A DNA stretch of 64,000 nucleotides, from assembly GCF_004361695.1 (NCBI RefSeq), contig NZ_SNVW01000005.1:62001-126000 (forward strand), given 5' to 3'. Below are positions 41,371 through 49,782 of the stretch, piece after piece (within the stretch, counting starts at the first letter, position 1; each line of letters starts with the position of its first letter). The notes under the pieces are model-generated. The model did not search any database, was not told the origin of the DNA, and worked only from the letters and a program-made list of their open reading frames with translations. The DNA comes from Curtobacterium flaccumfaciens. Its GTDB lineage: Bacteria > Actinomycetota > Actinomycetes > Actinomycetales > Microbacteriaceae. The translations under genes were made by a program, and so were the position numbers.

Positions 41371-42171
41371 ATGCCCACCACCTCTGTGCAGCTGTACTCG
41401 CTGCGCGACGCCGTCGCCGAAGACCTCGACAAGGCCATCGCCCGCGTCCGTGAGATCGGCTACGAGAACGTCGAGCCCTACGCGTTCGTCGAGCGTGCCG
41501 CCGACCTCGAGCGCGCCTTCGCCGCCACCGGCCTCAAGGCACCGTCCGGCCACGTCGCCGTGATCGACGCCGACGACACCGCCCCGATCTGGGACGCCGC
41601 CGAGCGCCTCGGCATCCAGACCGTCATCGACCCGTTCATCCCGACCGACCGCTGGCAGACCGCCGACGACGTCGCGAAGATCGCCGAGCGCGTCAACGAG
41701 CTCACCGCCGAGGCCGCGTCGCGCGGCCTGAAGTTCGGCTACCACAACCACCAGTGGGAGTTCACGAACAAGGTCGACGGCCGCACCGTCTACGACCTGT
41801 TCGTGTCGCAGCTCTCGCCGGAGACCGTCCTCGAGGTCGACACCTTCTGGGCGACCGTCGGTGGCGCCGACGCCCCGGCCGTGCTGAAGGCCCTCGGCGA
41901 CCGCGTCGTCGCGATCCACGTCAAGGACGGCAAGGTCGACGGTGACATCCGCACCGCGCTGCCCTCGTCCGAGAGCGCCCTCATCGTGCCCGAGGCACTG
42001 CAGCGTGCCTTCGAGAACCAGACGCCGGCCGGCCAGGGCGACGTCGACGTGGCCGCCATCCTCGCCGCGGCCCCGCAGGCCATCCGCGTCGTCGAGTTCG
42101 ACGCGTACAAGGGTGACGTCTTCGAGGGCATCGCCGAGTCGCTCGAGTGGCTGAAGGCCAACGACAAGTGA
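41371..42171 (+). CDS. Xylose-isomerase-like TIM-barrel sugar epimerase/isomerase
   Basis: A 266-aa AP-endonuclease-family-2 TIM barrel. Metal-site elements are visible: GLKFGYHNHQWEF (conserved NH...E), VLEVDTFWATVGGAD (D), and VAIHVKDGK with the conserved His. These proteins isomerise or epimerise ketoses or act on inositol-type rings. The ATG has a GAAGGAG site upstream. The gene is followed with 4-nt overlap by a Gfo/Idh/MocA oxidoreductase, a pairing typical of catabolic modules for inositols, glucosides or 3-keto sugars. Confidence 0.88.
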   Translation: MPTTSVQLYSLRDAVAEDLDKAIARVREIGYENVEPYAFVERAADLERAFAATGLKAPSGHVAVIDADDTAPIWDAAERLGIQTVIDPFIPTDRWQTADDVAKIAERVNELTAEAASRGLKFGYHNHQWEFTNKVDGRTVYDLFVSQLSPETVLEVDTFWATVGGADAPAVLKALGDRVVAIHVKDGKVDGDIRTALPSSESALIVPEALQRAFENQTPAGQGDVDVAAILAAAPQAIRVVEFDAYKGDVFEGIAESLEWLKANDK

Positions 42172-43271
42172 GCCGCGTCGGGATCGGCATCATCGGTGCC
42201 GGCAACATCTCCACGCAGTACCTCGAGAACCTGACGAAGTTCGCCGACGTCGAGGTCCGCTTCGTCGCCGACGTGCTGCTCGACCGTGCGGCCGCCCAGG
42301 CAGCCGCCTACGGTGTCGGTGCCTCGGGCAGCGTCGAGGAGCTCCTCGCGCGTGACGACGTCCAGATCGTGATCAACCTGACGATCCCGGCCGCACACGC
42401 CGAGGTCGACCAGCAGATCATCGACGCGGGCAAGCACGTCTGGAGCGAGAAGCCGATCGCGACCGACCACGAGTCGGCCGCCGCGGTGCTCGAGTCGGCG
42501 AAGGCCAAGGGGCTCCGCGTGGCGACCGCCCCGGACACCGTGCTCGGTGCGGGCATCCAGACGGCACTCCGGGCCATCGCCCGCGGTGACATCGGCGAGC
42601 CGCTCTCCGCGACGACGCTGTTCCACGTCCCCGGACCCGAGGCGTGGCACCCGAACCCGGACTTCCTGTTCGCGACGGGTGCCGGGCCGCTGTTCGACAT
42701 GGGCCCGTACTACGTGACGACCCTCGTGCACGCGTTCGGCACCGCCACGCGCGTGCAGGCCGTGTCCTCGAAGTCGCTCGAGCGCCGGACCATCGCGTCC
42801 GGTCCCCGTGCGGGTGAGACGTTCCCGGTCGAGGTCCCCACGCACCACGCCGCGCTGATCGAGTTCGCCGGCGGGCAGTCCGCCCAGTCGACGTTCTCGT
42901 TCCAGCACGCGCTGCCGCGGATGGGCTTCGTCGAGATCAACGGCACGCTCGGCACGATCTCGCTCCCCGACCCGAACACGTTCGAGGGCGCGTCGCAGCT
43001 CTGGCGCTACGGCCAGGAGGAGCCCGAGACGCTCGAGGCGGTCGGCTCCACCTGGGGTCGCGGCACCGGCGTCGTCGAGCTCGCCCGCGCGATCGCCGAG
43101 GACCGTCCGGAACGCGCTTCCGGTGCGGTCGCGCTGCACGTCCTCGACGTGCTGCTCGGCATCCGCGACGCCGCCGAGGCCGGGTCCGCCGTCGACATCA
43201 CGTCGACCGTGGACGCGATCCCGCCGCTGCCGGAGGACTTCGATCCGGCCGCCGCGGTGCTCACCGCCTAG
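42168..43271 (+). CDS. Gfo/Idh/MocA-family NAD(P)-dependent oxidoreductase
   Basis: A 367-aa dehydrogenase. The Rossmann motif is VGIGIIGAGNISTQYLENL. The family signature WSEKPIATDHESAAAVL contains the catalytic EKP lysine. The C-terminal domain has GPLFDMGPYYVTTLVHAFG, where the conserved Asp and Tyr contribute to the substrate site (the usual H is replaced by Y). GTG 42168 overlaps the preceding stop. With the isomerase it probably oxidises and rearranges a sugar brought in by the divergent transporter. Confidence 0.9.
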   Translation: MSRVGIGIIGAGNISTQYLENLTKFADVEVRFVADVLLDRAAAQAAAYGVGASGSVEELLARDDVQIVINLTIPAAHAEVDQQIIDAGKHVWSEKPIATDHESAAAVLESAKAKGLRVATAPDTVLGAGIQTALRAIARGDIGEPLSATTLFHVPGPEAWHPNPDFLFATGAGPLFDMGPYYVTTLVHAFGTATRVQAVSSKSLERRTIASGPRAGETFPVEVPTHHAALIEFAGGQSAQSTFSFQHALPRMGFVEINGTLGTISLPDPNTFEGASQLWRYGQEEPETLEAVGSTWGRGTGVVELARAIAEDRPERASGAVALHVLDVLLGIRDAAEAGSAVDITSTVDAIPPLPEDFDPAAAVLTA

Positions 43272-43292
43272 CAGTCGCGCTCCGCGTGCCGG

Positions 43293-43330
43293 AACGGCCG
43301 GGTCCCGATCGGGACCCGGCCGTTCTCGTT
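43293..43330. terminator. Bidirectional terminator hairpin
   Basis: AACGGCCGGGTCCC, a GATC loop and GGGACCCGGCCGTT form a perfect 14-bp stem followed by CTCGTT. It lies between the convergent oxidoreductase and TetR genes, so it probably serves both. Confidence 0.85.
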
Positions 43331-43352
43331 CCGTCCCGGGCTGCGCCGGTGC

Positions 43353-43964
43353 TCAGCGGTCGCCGGGGACGAGCGCCTCGAGCAGTCGCAGGACCTTCTC
43401 GCCGTCGACGGCGTCCGGGTCGAGCAGCCACTGCACCTGCAGCCCGTCCGACGCGGCGATGCTCAACGACGCCAGGTCGACCGGATCCAGGTCGGCACGG
43501 ATGCGTCCGGCCACCTGGTCCGCCTCGATGAGCGTCGCGAGGTCGGCCCGGAGCCGGGTGAAGCGCTCCCGCATGAACTCCCGGGTCGCCGGGTGGCCCT
43601 CCTGCACGGCATCGGCCGCGAGCGTCGTGTAGAGCTGCACGAGCCCCGGCACCGCACGGTTCCGCGAGGCACTCTCGCGCATGTCCCCGATCGCGGACTT
43701 CATCCGGTCGGGAGCGCCCTGCTCGCGCACCTCGTGCTCGCGGTACACGGCGAGCAGGAGTTCGTCGCGGTTCGGGAAGTAGTGGCGCAGGGCCGCGTGG
43801 GTGATCCCGAGCGCGTCGGCGACGGATCGCAACGACGACGCGTCCACCCCGTGGTCTGCGACCATCCGGATCATCTCGTCGAGGATCTGCGTCCGGCGCT
43901 CGGCACCCTTGCGGTACCCGCCGCGTCGCGGCGGGGCCGCGTCGTCGTCGACCGGGTGCGTCAT
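43353..43964 (-). CDS. TetR-family transcriptional regulator
   Basis: A 203-aa regulator. The HTH is ILDEMIRMVADHGVDASSLRSVADALGITHAALRHYFPNRDELL in character, with the recognition helix THAALRHYFPNRDE. The N-terminus is basic (PPRRGGYRKGAERR). The upstream minus-strand region carries AAAACCTT and a duplicated CTTCCAGCGGTA, and the AAAACCTT half-site matches the dyad at 41098. It is therefore the likely local regulator of the sugar-transport and isomerase genes, as repressor. The ligand is unknown. Confidence 0.88.
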   Translation of the reverse strand: MTHPVDDDAAPPRRGGYRKGAERRTQILDEMIRMVADHGVDASSLRSVADALGITHAALRHYFPNRDELLLAVYREHEVREQGAPDRMKSAIGDMRESASRNRAVPGLVQLYTTLAADAVQEGHPATREFMRERFTRLRADLATLIEADQVAGRIRADLDPVDLASLSIAASDGLQVQWLLDPDAVDGEKVLRLLEALVPGDR

Positions 43965-44006
43965 CCCCCCAACCTACCGCTGGAAGTTACCGCTGGAAGG
44001 TTTTTT

Positions 44007-44018
44007 CCTGGAGGCGCG
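44007..44018 (+). repeat. Half copy of the CTGGAGGCGCG repeat
   Basis: CCTGGAGGCGCG lies in the intergenic space between the TetR and MarR genes, directly after a T-run. No complementary arm is seen within 100 bp. Confidence 0.6.
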
Positions 44019-44076
44019 TGGGGACCCGTCCACGACGATCCGGTTCAGGGGACGTCCGGCTCTGCGACCGTCCGGC

Positions 44077-44634
44077 TCAGGAGTCGTTCGGCTCCGCGTC
44101 GCCGTCCGGGTCGACCACGTACTCGTCGACCGGGGCGGGGGCGCCGCCGACGAGGGCCTCGGTGATCTGCACCAGGCACCGGGTGAGGACGTCGTTCTCC
44201 TCGGTCGACAGGTGGTCCATGACCTCGACGACGGCCTCGTGGAACCGCGCGTACGAGGCGTCGATCTTCTTCGCCGCCTGCACCGTCGGCTCGAGCACCT
44301 GCGCGCGGCGGTCGGTGGGGTGCGGCACGCGGACGATGTCGCCCTTGTCGACGAGTCCGTCGACGATCTTCGTGACCGAGGCGTTCGACACGTTGAGCAT
44401 GACGGCGAGGTCCTTCGGACCCATGGCCCGGCCGTCCCGGTGCGCCTGGAGCATGTACCGGACGGCGAGGAACTCGTTCTTCGTCAGCCCACTCTCGGAC
44501 CGCGCCTGCTCGAGCTGCTGCTCCTCGGCGTGCTGCAGCCGGAGGAGGGCGTCGACGGCGACCTTCGCGGCACGCGACCGGGGCTCCCGGGCGTAGAGGT
44601 GCATGTGCTCGCGGCGGACGACGGTCAACGGCAT
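44077..44634 (-). CDS. MarR-family transcriptional regulator
   Basis: A 185-aa winged-helix regulator. The core is LTKNEFLAVRYMLQA, MGPKDLAVMLNVSNASVTKIVDGLVDKGDIVRV and the wing PHPTDRRAQVLEPT. The D-x-R-x wing signature (TDRRA) is diagnostic. It lies 48 bp downstream of a 60-aa protein gene on the same strand. A GTTC-rich dyad region in front of that gene is a candidate operator. The effector is unknown. Confidence 0.9.
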   Translation of the reverse strand: MPLTVVRREHMHLYAREPRSRAAKVAVDALLRLQHAEEQQLEQARSESGLTKNEFLAVRYMLQAHRDGRAMGPKDLAVMLNVSNASVTKIVDGLVDKGDIVRVPHPTDRRAQVLEPTVQAAKKIDASYARFHEAVVEVMDHLSTEENDVLTRCLVQITEALVGGAPAPVDEYVVDPDGDAEPNDS

Positions 44635-44682
44635 GTGTTCGGGGGTTCTCTCGTGCCTGGTGGAGGGGCCTGCGGCGCGGTG

Positions 44683-44865
44683 CTACGCCGCGGACACGCT
44701 GAAGAAGTCCGCGTAGGACGGTTCGGAGCGCCCCGACAGGAGCGACGGGTCCTGGATGCGCCGCTCGACGTAGGCGTCGATGACGGCGGGGTCGGTCAGG
44801 CCGACCCGGGTGTGGGTCCCGCCGAGCCGTGCGTGGCGCGGCATCCCGGTGTACGTGCTGTGCAT
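44683..44865 (-). CDS. Small hypothetical protein (60 aa)
   Basis: A 60-aa soluble protein beginning MHSTYTGMPRHARLGG and ending with the acidic-aromatic SEPSYADFFSVSAA. The middle TDPAVIDAYVERRIQDPSLL is helical. No family is recognised. A GGAAGGCGGGA SD-like site lies just upstream, and the gene precedes the MarR gene on the same strand, so they may share a transcript. Real coding status is likely but unproven. Confidence 0.5.
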   Translation of the reverse strand: MHSTYTGMPRHARLGGTHTRVGLTDPAVIDAYVERRIQDPSLLSGRSEPSYADFFSVSAA

Positions 44866-44963
44866 AGCGATCCCGCCTTCCGGCTTCCGAGCTGTCCCCT
44901 GCGGACGGTCAGAACTCTTTCACGAACCGAACGATCAGTGCAACGAACCTTTTTCGTTCTGTA

Positions 44964-44982
44964 CGGTTCACGCACTGAACGG
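44964..44982. promoter_or_regulatory. GTTC/GAAC dyad cluster, candidate MarR operator
   Basis: CGGTTCA-CGCAC-TGAACGG is an inverted repeat with one mismatch, about 100 bp upstream of the 60-aa gene. Neighbouring GAACCGAACG (44924) and CGAACCTTTTTCGTTC repeat the GTTCG word. This suggests several regulator half-sites between the divergent-looking MarR and GH6 regions. Confidence 0.45.
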
Positions 44983-45021
44983 TTCGACGGGCCGAACGAC
45001 AGGGGTCTCGGGCCAGGGTCG

Positions 45022-45996
45022 TCACCGGTTGCGGAGGAGCGAGGCGGCCCCGGCCGGGAACCACTGCCCGGCCGCTGGCCCGCCGTTGCAGGTGCCGTCG
45101 CTCTCTCCCGGGAGCTTCACCCAGAGCAGCGCGTCGAGCCCCGTGGCGTCGTCCACCACCGTGGGGTCCTGCCCCAGTCCGGCGGCTCGGGAGTTGCACC
45201 AGGCGCCCGTCGCTCCCCGACCGTTCCGCGACACGTCGATGACGAAGTGCCCTCCGGTCAGGCGCCGCAGCTGTTCGCCGTAGGCCCGTTCCCCCGCCGT
45301 CGCGTACGAGTTGGAGACGTTGAGCGAGAAGCCCCGCGCCTCGGCGACCCCGGCGTCTCGCAGGAGCCTGGCCATCGTCGTCGGCGCGGTCCAGCCCTCG
45401 TGACCGGCGTCGATGTACACCGCAGCGCCGGCCGACGCGAGGTCGTGCACCGCGGTGCGGATGAGGCGGGTCCGCTGGGTGGCGTCGGTCCCCGGGCAGG
45501 ACGACAGCTGTGCGAGGGCGTCCGGTTCCACGATGACCGCGGCACGGTGCCCACGGAGGGTGTCGGCCAGCACGCGGTTCCACGTGCCGTACGCGCCCGG
45601 CGTGAGTCCACCGGCGGAGAAGCTCCCGCAGTCGCGGCCGGGGATCGCGTACGTGACGAACACCGGGGTGCCACCCTGGGCCGACGCGGCGGCGAGGTGT
45701 CGCTGGACGGTCGTCCGGAGTGCGGCGGTGGACAGCCAGTCACCGAGCCAGACGCTCGCCGGGCGGGCGGCGATCGTGCGGGCGACCGCCGCGTCCGATG
45801 CCCGACCGGCTGCGGCGAGCGCCGTCGCCTGGCGGGAGGCCGTCGTGTCGGCGGGGTGGTACAGCCCGCCGGCGAACACGTCGGAGCCGCGCGCGCTGGC
45901 GGACGGCGCGGGCCCGATGGTGGCGGCAGTGACGGCGGCGAGCAGCACGGCGAGTACCAGTGCGGGGACAGAGCGGCGGGTGCGGAGGAGCGGCAT
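45022..45996 (-). CDS. Secreted glycoside hydrolase family 6 (cellulase-like)
   Basis: A 324-aa secreted enzyme. A signal peptide (LRTRRSVPALVLAVLLAA, cleaved near ASA-RG) precedes a single GH6 domain. Catalytic and substrate motifs are TYAIPGRDCGSFSAGG (first Asp), AAVIVEPDALAQLSSC (general acid Asp), YIDAGHEGW and ALLWVKLPGESDGTC. GH6 enzymes cleave beta-1,4-glucans with inversion. No carbohydrate-binding module is present. It is convergent with nothing close and stands alone, consistent with a plant-litter or plant-surface lifestyle. Confidence 0.92.
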   Translation of the reverse strand: MPLLRTRRSVPALVLAVLLAAVTAATIGPAPSASARGSDVFAGGLYHPADTTASRQATALAAAGRASDAAVARTIAARPASVWLGDWLSTAALRTTVQRHLAAASAQGGTPVFVTYAIPGRDCGSFSAGGLTPGAYGTWNRVLADTLRGHRAAVIVEPDALAQLSSCPGTDATQRTRLIRTAVHDLASAGAAVYIDAGHEGWTAPTTMARLLRDAGVAEARGFSLNVSNSYATAGERAYGEQLRRLTGGHFVIDVSRNGRGATGAWCNSRAAGLGQDPTVVDDATGLDALLWVKLPGESDGTCNGGPAAGQWFPAGAASLLRNR

Positions 45997-46175
45997 GGCG
46001 GCCTCGGTTCCTGGTCCGTGGACGAGCGTGGTGAGTGCTACCCGTCGAGGGTCCCTCCTGCTCCATAGAGCCCGTCACCGTTTCCCAGCCATGACGGAGG
46101 TTCGCAGGCATCGCCAGGCGGCTCCGGAACGAGGAAAGCCCCGCGGGCGCGCCCCGACGGGCATAGCGTGGACGC

Positions 46176-46859
46176 GTGGACCTCGAACTCAAGAACCGTG
46201 TCGCGCTCGTCGTCGGAGGGAAGGGGTACATCGGCGCAGCCGTCGCCGATCGACTCCGGGCCGAGGGGGCGACCGTCGTCGTGGCCTCCCGCAGCGCGGA
46301 CGCCGCCGACGGCGTCGTGATCGACACCGCGGACCGGGCATCGGTCGACGCCGGCGTCGCGCGGGTGCTCGAGCAGCACGGACGCATCGACGCACTCGTC
46401 GTGACCGCCGCGCCGAGCGCCGGCACGCTCGACCCGTCGCGGAAGTCCGACCCGGAGCAGGTGCTGTCCGCGATCGACGGCAAGGCGCTCGGGTTCCTCC
46501 GCGTCGCGAACACCGTCCTGCCGGCACAGCGCGAGGCCGGCTACGGCCGGGTCGTGGTGGTGAGCGGGCAGAACGCGTACCTCTCCGGCAACATCACCGC
46601 CTCGCTCCGGAACACCGCCGTGAGCGTCATCGCGAAGAACCTGGCCGACGAGGTCGCCGGCTCCGGCGTCACGGTGAACGTCGTCAACCCGGGAACGGTG
46701 ACGGACTCCCCCGCCGCCGAGGTCCAGCGCGGCGCGGGCGGCGAGTCCAGCCCGCAGCAGATCGCGGACCTGGTCGCGTTCCTCGTCTCGCCGCTGTCCG
46801 CGGTGTCGGGCGAGTCGATCTCGATCGCGCACCGGGTGCTCGGCCAACTGACGATCTGA
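46176..46859 (+). CDS. SDR-family protein lacking the canonical Tyr-x3-Lys
   Basis: A 227-aa short-chain dehydrogenase-like protein. The N-terminal nucleotide site is VALVVGGKGYIGAAVADRL (G-x3-G-x-G). The usual catalytic Y-x-x-x-K region reads SGNITASLRNTAVSVIAKNLADEV, in which Tyr and Lys are not in their expected places. NVVNPGTVTDSP follows normally. It may be a non-catalytic or divergent SDR. A GTG start is used. The hairpin at 46864 follows it directly as a likely terminator. Confidence 0.78.
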   Translation: MDLELKNRVALVVGGKGYIGAAVADRLRAEGATVVVASRSADAADGVVIDTADRASVDAGVARVLEQHGRIDALVVTAAPSAGTLDPSRKSDPEQVLSAIDGKALGFLRVANTVLPAQREAGYGRVVVVSGQNAYLSGNITASLRNTAVSVIAKNLADEVAGSGVTVNVVNPGTVTDSPAAEVQRGAGGESSPQQIADLVAFLVSPLSAVSGESISIAHRVLGQLTI

Positions 46860-46863
46860 CGGA

Positions 46864-46899
46864 CTGGAGGCGCGTGGCGGGCCCGCCCCGCGCCTCCAG
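46864..46899 (+). terminator. Hairpin of the CTGGAGGCGCG family after the SDR gene
   Basis: CTGGAGGCGCG (46864-46874) and CGCGCCTCCAG (46889-46899) form a perfect 11-bp stem. The loop is itself self-complementary (GGCGGGCCCGCC). It starts 5 bp after the SDR stop, a terminator position, but without a T-run. Confidence 0.7.
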
Positions 46900-46996
46900 G
46901 CCGCCACCGGGTCACGACGGTCTTTCACCCGGTGGGATGAAGCCCTTCGCCCGCTGGTCCGATGTGGCGGCGCCCGCGGTTGTCGATGCTGGTGTC

Positions 46997-47098
46997 ATGG
47001 AGACCTCGACCAAGCACACGATCGCCACCCTGTTGCTCTGCGCGGCGATCGTCGTCGTCACCGCCGTCGCGCTCGTCGCGATGTCGCCGATGCCGTGA
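46997..47098 (+). CDS. Putative single-pass membrane micropeptide (33 aa)
   Basis: A possible 33-aa protein: a short polar start (METSTKHT) and one membrane helix (IATLLLCAAIVVVTAVALVA), ending MSPMP. An in-frame ATG at 46937 would lengthen it to 53 aa. No clear SD site is visible for either start. It lies 34 bp before the histidine-kinase gene and could be a small accessory of that system, or a chance open frame. Confidence 0.35.
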   Translation: METSTKHTIATLLLCAAIVVVTAVALVAMSPMP

Positions 47099-47132
47099 CC
47101 GCCGGCTCCCACCATCGTGCGATGATCGAGCC

Positions 47133-48359
47133 GTGACGGAACGGCGCACGTTCATCCGGCCGCTCGCCACCCGAGCGATCGTCGTCGACGTGGCCTGGGC
47201 GGCGCTCGCTGCGTTCGTCTTCCTGCTCCCCATCGACCTCGAGCTGCAGCACGCGAGCCTCCTCGCGGTCCTCGCCGCGGCTGCCGCGATCGCGCTGCGC
47301 CGGATCTCGCCGACGGCGGCGATGGCGATGGTCGTCGTGCTCGGCGTCATCCAGGTCGGCGGCGGGGAACGGCCGTCGCTCGTGGACCTCGCGATGTTCG
47401 TGGTGATCGGCACGACCGCCGTGGTCGGGAGCCGTGGCGAGGTCGTCGCGTCCGGGCTCCTCGCCCTCGTCGCCGGCGTCGGCGCGACGGTGTACCTCGC
47501 GTCGACCGGTTTCCGCTTCCTGCTCCTCATCAACGGCCCGCGCGACCAGGCGTTCCTCGCCATGGCCGCACCAGTGACGGCGCTCCTCGGGGTGTGGGCC
47601 GGCGGGATCGCCCTGCGCGCGTTCCGTTCGCGCGACCGCGAGTCCGAACGGCGGGCCGACGCCGAGGCCGCCGCGTTCCGTGCCGAGGCCGTCGCGACCG
47701 AGGCGGCCGCCACCGCCACCCGCGCGATCGACGAGGCGGAGTCGGAGCGCATCCGCGCGGACATCGCCCGCGACGTCCACGACGTCGTCGGGCACTCCCT
47801 CGCCGTGATCATCGCGCAGGCCGACTCGGTGCCGTTCCTCGACGACGAGGCCCGCATCCGCGAGGTCAGCGCCACCATCGCCAGCACCGCCCGGAGCTCC
47901 CTCGTCGAGGTCCGGCAGGTCCTCGGGCACATCGACGGCTCCGGGACGGACACCGACCCAGGGTCGCTCGACGAGATCGTGCAGGGCATCCGCGAGGCCG
48001 GGGTCGACGTGGACCACAGCCGCCGCGGGGCCCTCGTGACGCTCGGCCCGGACAGCGGGACCGCCGCACGCCGTGTCCTGCAGGAGATGCTGACGAACGC
48101 CCTGCGGCACGGTGCCCCGGGACACCCCCTCGTCGTCCGCGAGACCTGGCGGAGCGCCGACCTCGTGCTCGAGGTCGAGAACCAGGTCGTCGATGCGGCC
48201 GCTGCCCTGCCGAGCACGCGTGGCTCCGGCCGGGGCCTCACCGGGATGCAGTCCCGGCTCACCACGCTCGGCGGGTCGTTCGACGCCGCCGTCCTGGACG
48301 ACGTGTTCGCCGCACGCGCCCGCATCCCGTTCGACGTCCATGGGGGGACCATCCGATGA
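47133..48359 (+). CDS. NarL-type sensor histidine kinase
   Basis: A 408-aa membrane kinase. Five to six helices lie in the first 160 residues. A coiled coil rich in Glu/Ala/Arg follows (SERRADAEAAAFRAEAVATEA). The HisKA_3 phosphoacceptor is ARDVHDVVGHSLAVIIAQAD. The ATPase domain shows LQEMLTNALRHGAP (N box) and GSGRGLTGMQSRL (G box). It has no extracytoplasmic sensor domain, so it probably senses within the membrane. The GTG start is used. The stop overlaps the response-regulator ATG. Confidence 0.9.
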   Translation: MTERRTFIRPLATRAIVVDVAWAALAAFVFLLPIDLELQHASLLAVLAAAAAIALRRISPTAAMAMVVVLGVIQVGGGERPSLVDLAMFVVIGTTAVVGSRGEVVASGLLALVAGVGATVYLASTGFRFLLLINGPRDQAFLAMAAPVTALLGVWAGGIALRAFRSRDRESERRADAEAAAFRAEAVATEAAATATRAIDEAESERIRADIARDVHDVVGHSLAVIIAQADSVPFLDDEARIREVSATIASTARSSLVEVRQVLGHIDGSGTDTDPGSLDEIVQGIREAGVDVDHSRRGALVTLGPDSGTAARRVLQEMLTNALRHGAPGHPLVVRETWRSADLVLEVENQVVDAAAALPSTRGSGRGLTGMQSRLTTLGGSFDAAVLDDVFAARARIPFDVHGGTIR

Positions 48360-49030
48360 CCGATCCGATCCGCATCCTGCTGACCGACGACCAGGCACTC
48401 TTCCGCGCGGGCCTGCGCGTGGTGCTCGACGCCCAGGACGACATGGTCGTCGTGGGCGAGGCGTCCGACGGGGCCGAGGCGCTCGGGCTCATCCCGCAGC
48501 TCCGACCGGACGTGGTGCTGCTCGACATGCGCATGGCCGGGATGGACGGTGTCGAGACCGTCCGCCAGCTCTTCTCCGGCGCCGTGCAGGGCCCCCTCCC
48601 CCGCGTGGTCGTCCTCACCACGTTCGGCCTCGATCCGGCCGCGGCCACGGCGATCCGCCTCGGCGCGAGCGGGTTCCTCCTCAAGGACACGACGCCGCCG
48701 TTCCTGTTCGCCGCCGTCCGGGCCGTGCACGAGGGCAGCTCGGTGATCGCGCCGAACGACCTGTCGCAGCTGTTCGGTGCGGACGTCGAGCGCGCCCCGT
48801 CCCCGCAGCCGTCCGAGTTCCAGTCGCTGACCGACCGGGAACGCATCGTGTTCGGCTGGGCGTCGCGCGGGCTGTCGAACGCCGAGATCGCGGCGAAGGA
48901 GTTCGTCACCGAGTCCACGGTGAAGACGCAGATCTCGAGCATCCTCGGCAAGCTCGCCCTTCGGGACCGGGTGCAGCTCGTCGTGTACGCGCACGACCAC
49001 GGGCTGGCCGGCGCGCGCGGCGAGTCCTAG
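48356..49030 (+). CDS. NarL/FixJ-family response regulator
   Basis: A 224-aa regulator. The receiver begins ILLTDDQALFRAGL with the acidic pair, the phosphorylated Asp lies in VVLLDMRMAGMDG, and the conserved Lys in FLLKDTTP. The LuxR-type HTH is LTDRERIVFGWASRGLSNAE followed by ESTVKTQISSIL. It is translationally coupled to its kinase. The stop codon TAG shares the CTAG sequence with the stop of the convergent triosephosphate isomerase gene, so the two genes overlap tail to tail. Confidence 0.93.
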   Translation: MTDPIRILLTDDQALFRAGLRVVLDAQDDMVVVGEASDGAEALGLIPQLRPDVVLLDMRMAGMDGVETVRQLFSGAVQGPLPRVVVLTTFGLDPAAATAIRLGASGFLLKDTTPPFLFAAVRAVHEGSSVIAPNDLSQLFGADVERAPSPQPSEFQSLTDRERIVFGWASRGLSNAEIAAKEFVTESTVKTQISSILGKLALRDRVQLVVYAHDHGLAGARGES

Positions 49031-49782
49031 AGCGCCACCACCTCGTCGAGGATCGTCTCGACCGCGGTCGGGTCGTGCGCGAACCGGCCGAGGAACAGCC
49101 CGCCGATCCGGCCCTGCCCCCGCGTGAGCAGCCCCGGACCGGCACTGCCCCCGTAGACGACCCGCGACCCGGCCAGCTCGGGTCGCGTCGCGAGGTGCGC
49201 CGACACCCCGGCCAGCACCTCGACGACGTGGTCGTCCGGCGCGGGGGCCGGCGCCCCGATCGCCCACACCGGTTCGTAGGCGACGGTGAGCGGTCGGGCC
49301 TGCCCGGCGGCGACCGCCACCGAGACGGCGCGGTCGAGCTGCGCGGTCACGTCCGCGATCGCGTCCGGACTGGAGGCACGGGTCGCCTCGCCGACGCAGA
49401 CCAGCGGACGCAGGTGGTTGCGGTACGCGGCGTGCACCTTGCGCGCGACGTCCTCGTCCGTCTCGTGGAACAGGGAGCGCCGCTCGGCGTGGCCGATCTC
49501 GACGAGGTCGACCCCGATCTCGCGGAGCTCCGCACCGGACACCTCGCCCGTGTACGCCCCCTCGTCCGCCCACGCCAGGTCCTGTGCGCCGAGCAGCACC
49601 GGGGCGTCGCCGAGGACCTGCCGCACCGGCACGAGCGCGGGGAACGTCGGGATGACGAACAGTTCGGCCGCTCCGGAGCGCACCGCGGGGTGCCGCCGGG
49701 CGATGTCCCCGACGGCCGCCGCCCACGAGAGCGTGCGGGCGTGCGAGAAGTACATCTTCAGCGACACCCCGACGGTGATCAC
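49027..49782 (-). CDS. Triosephosphate-isomerase-family enzyme in a carbohydrate operon
   Basis: A 251-aa TIM. Catalytic elements are SLKMYFSH (Lys), VEIGHAERRSLF (His; usually GHSERR) and AYEPVWAIGAP (Glu). VVYGGSAGPG forms the phosphate site. The non-standard N-terminus (GVSLKMY instead of NWKMN) and the position after a DhaK-DhaL kinase suggest a specialised paralogue. Such TIM homologues isomerise erythrulose phosphates in tetritol and apionate pathways. GTG 49782 overlaps the kinase stop. Glycolytic tpiA is expected elsewhere in the genome. Confidence 0.85.
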   Translation of the reverse strand: MITVGVSLKMYFSHARTLSWAAAVGDIARRHPAVRSGAAELFVIPTFPALVPVRQVLGDAPVLLGAQDLAWADEGAYTGEVSGAELREIGVDLVEIGHAERRSLFHETDEDVARKVHAAYRNHLRPLVCVGEATRASSPDAIADVTAQLDRAVSVAVAAGQARPLTVAYEPVWAIGAPAPAPDDHVVEVLAGVSAHLATRPELAGSRVVYGGSAGPGLLTRGQGRIGGLFLGRFAHDPTAVETILDEVVAL

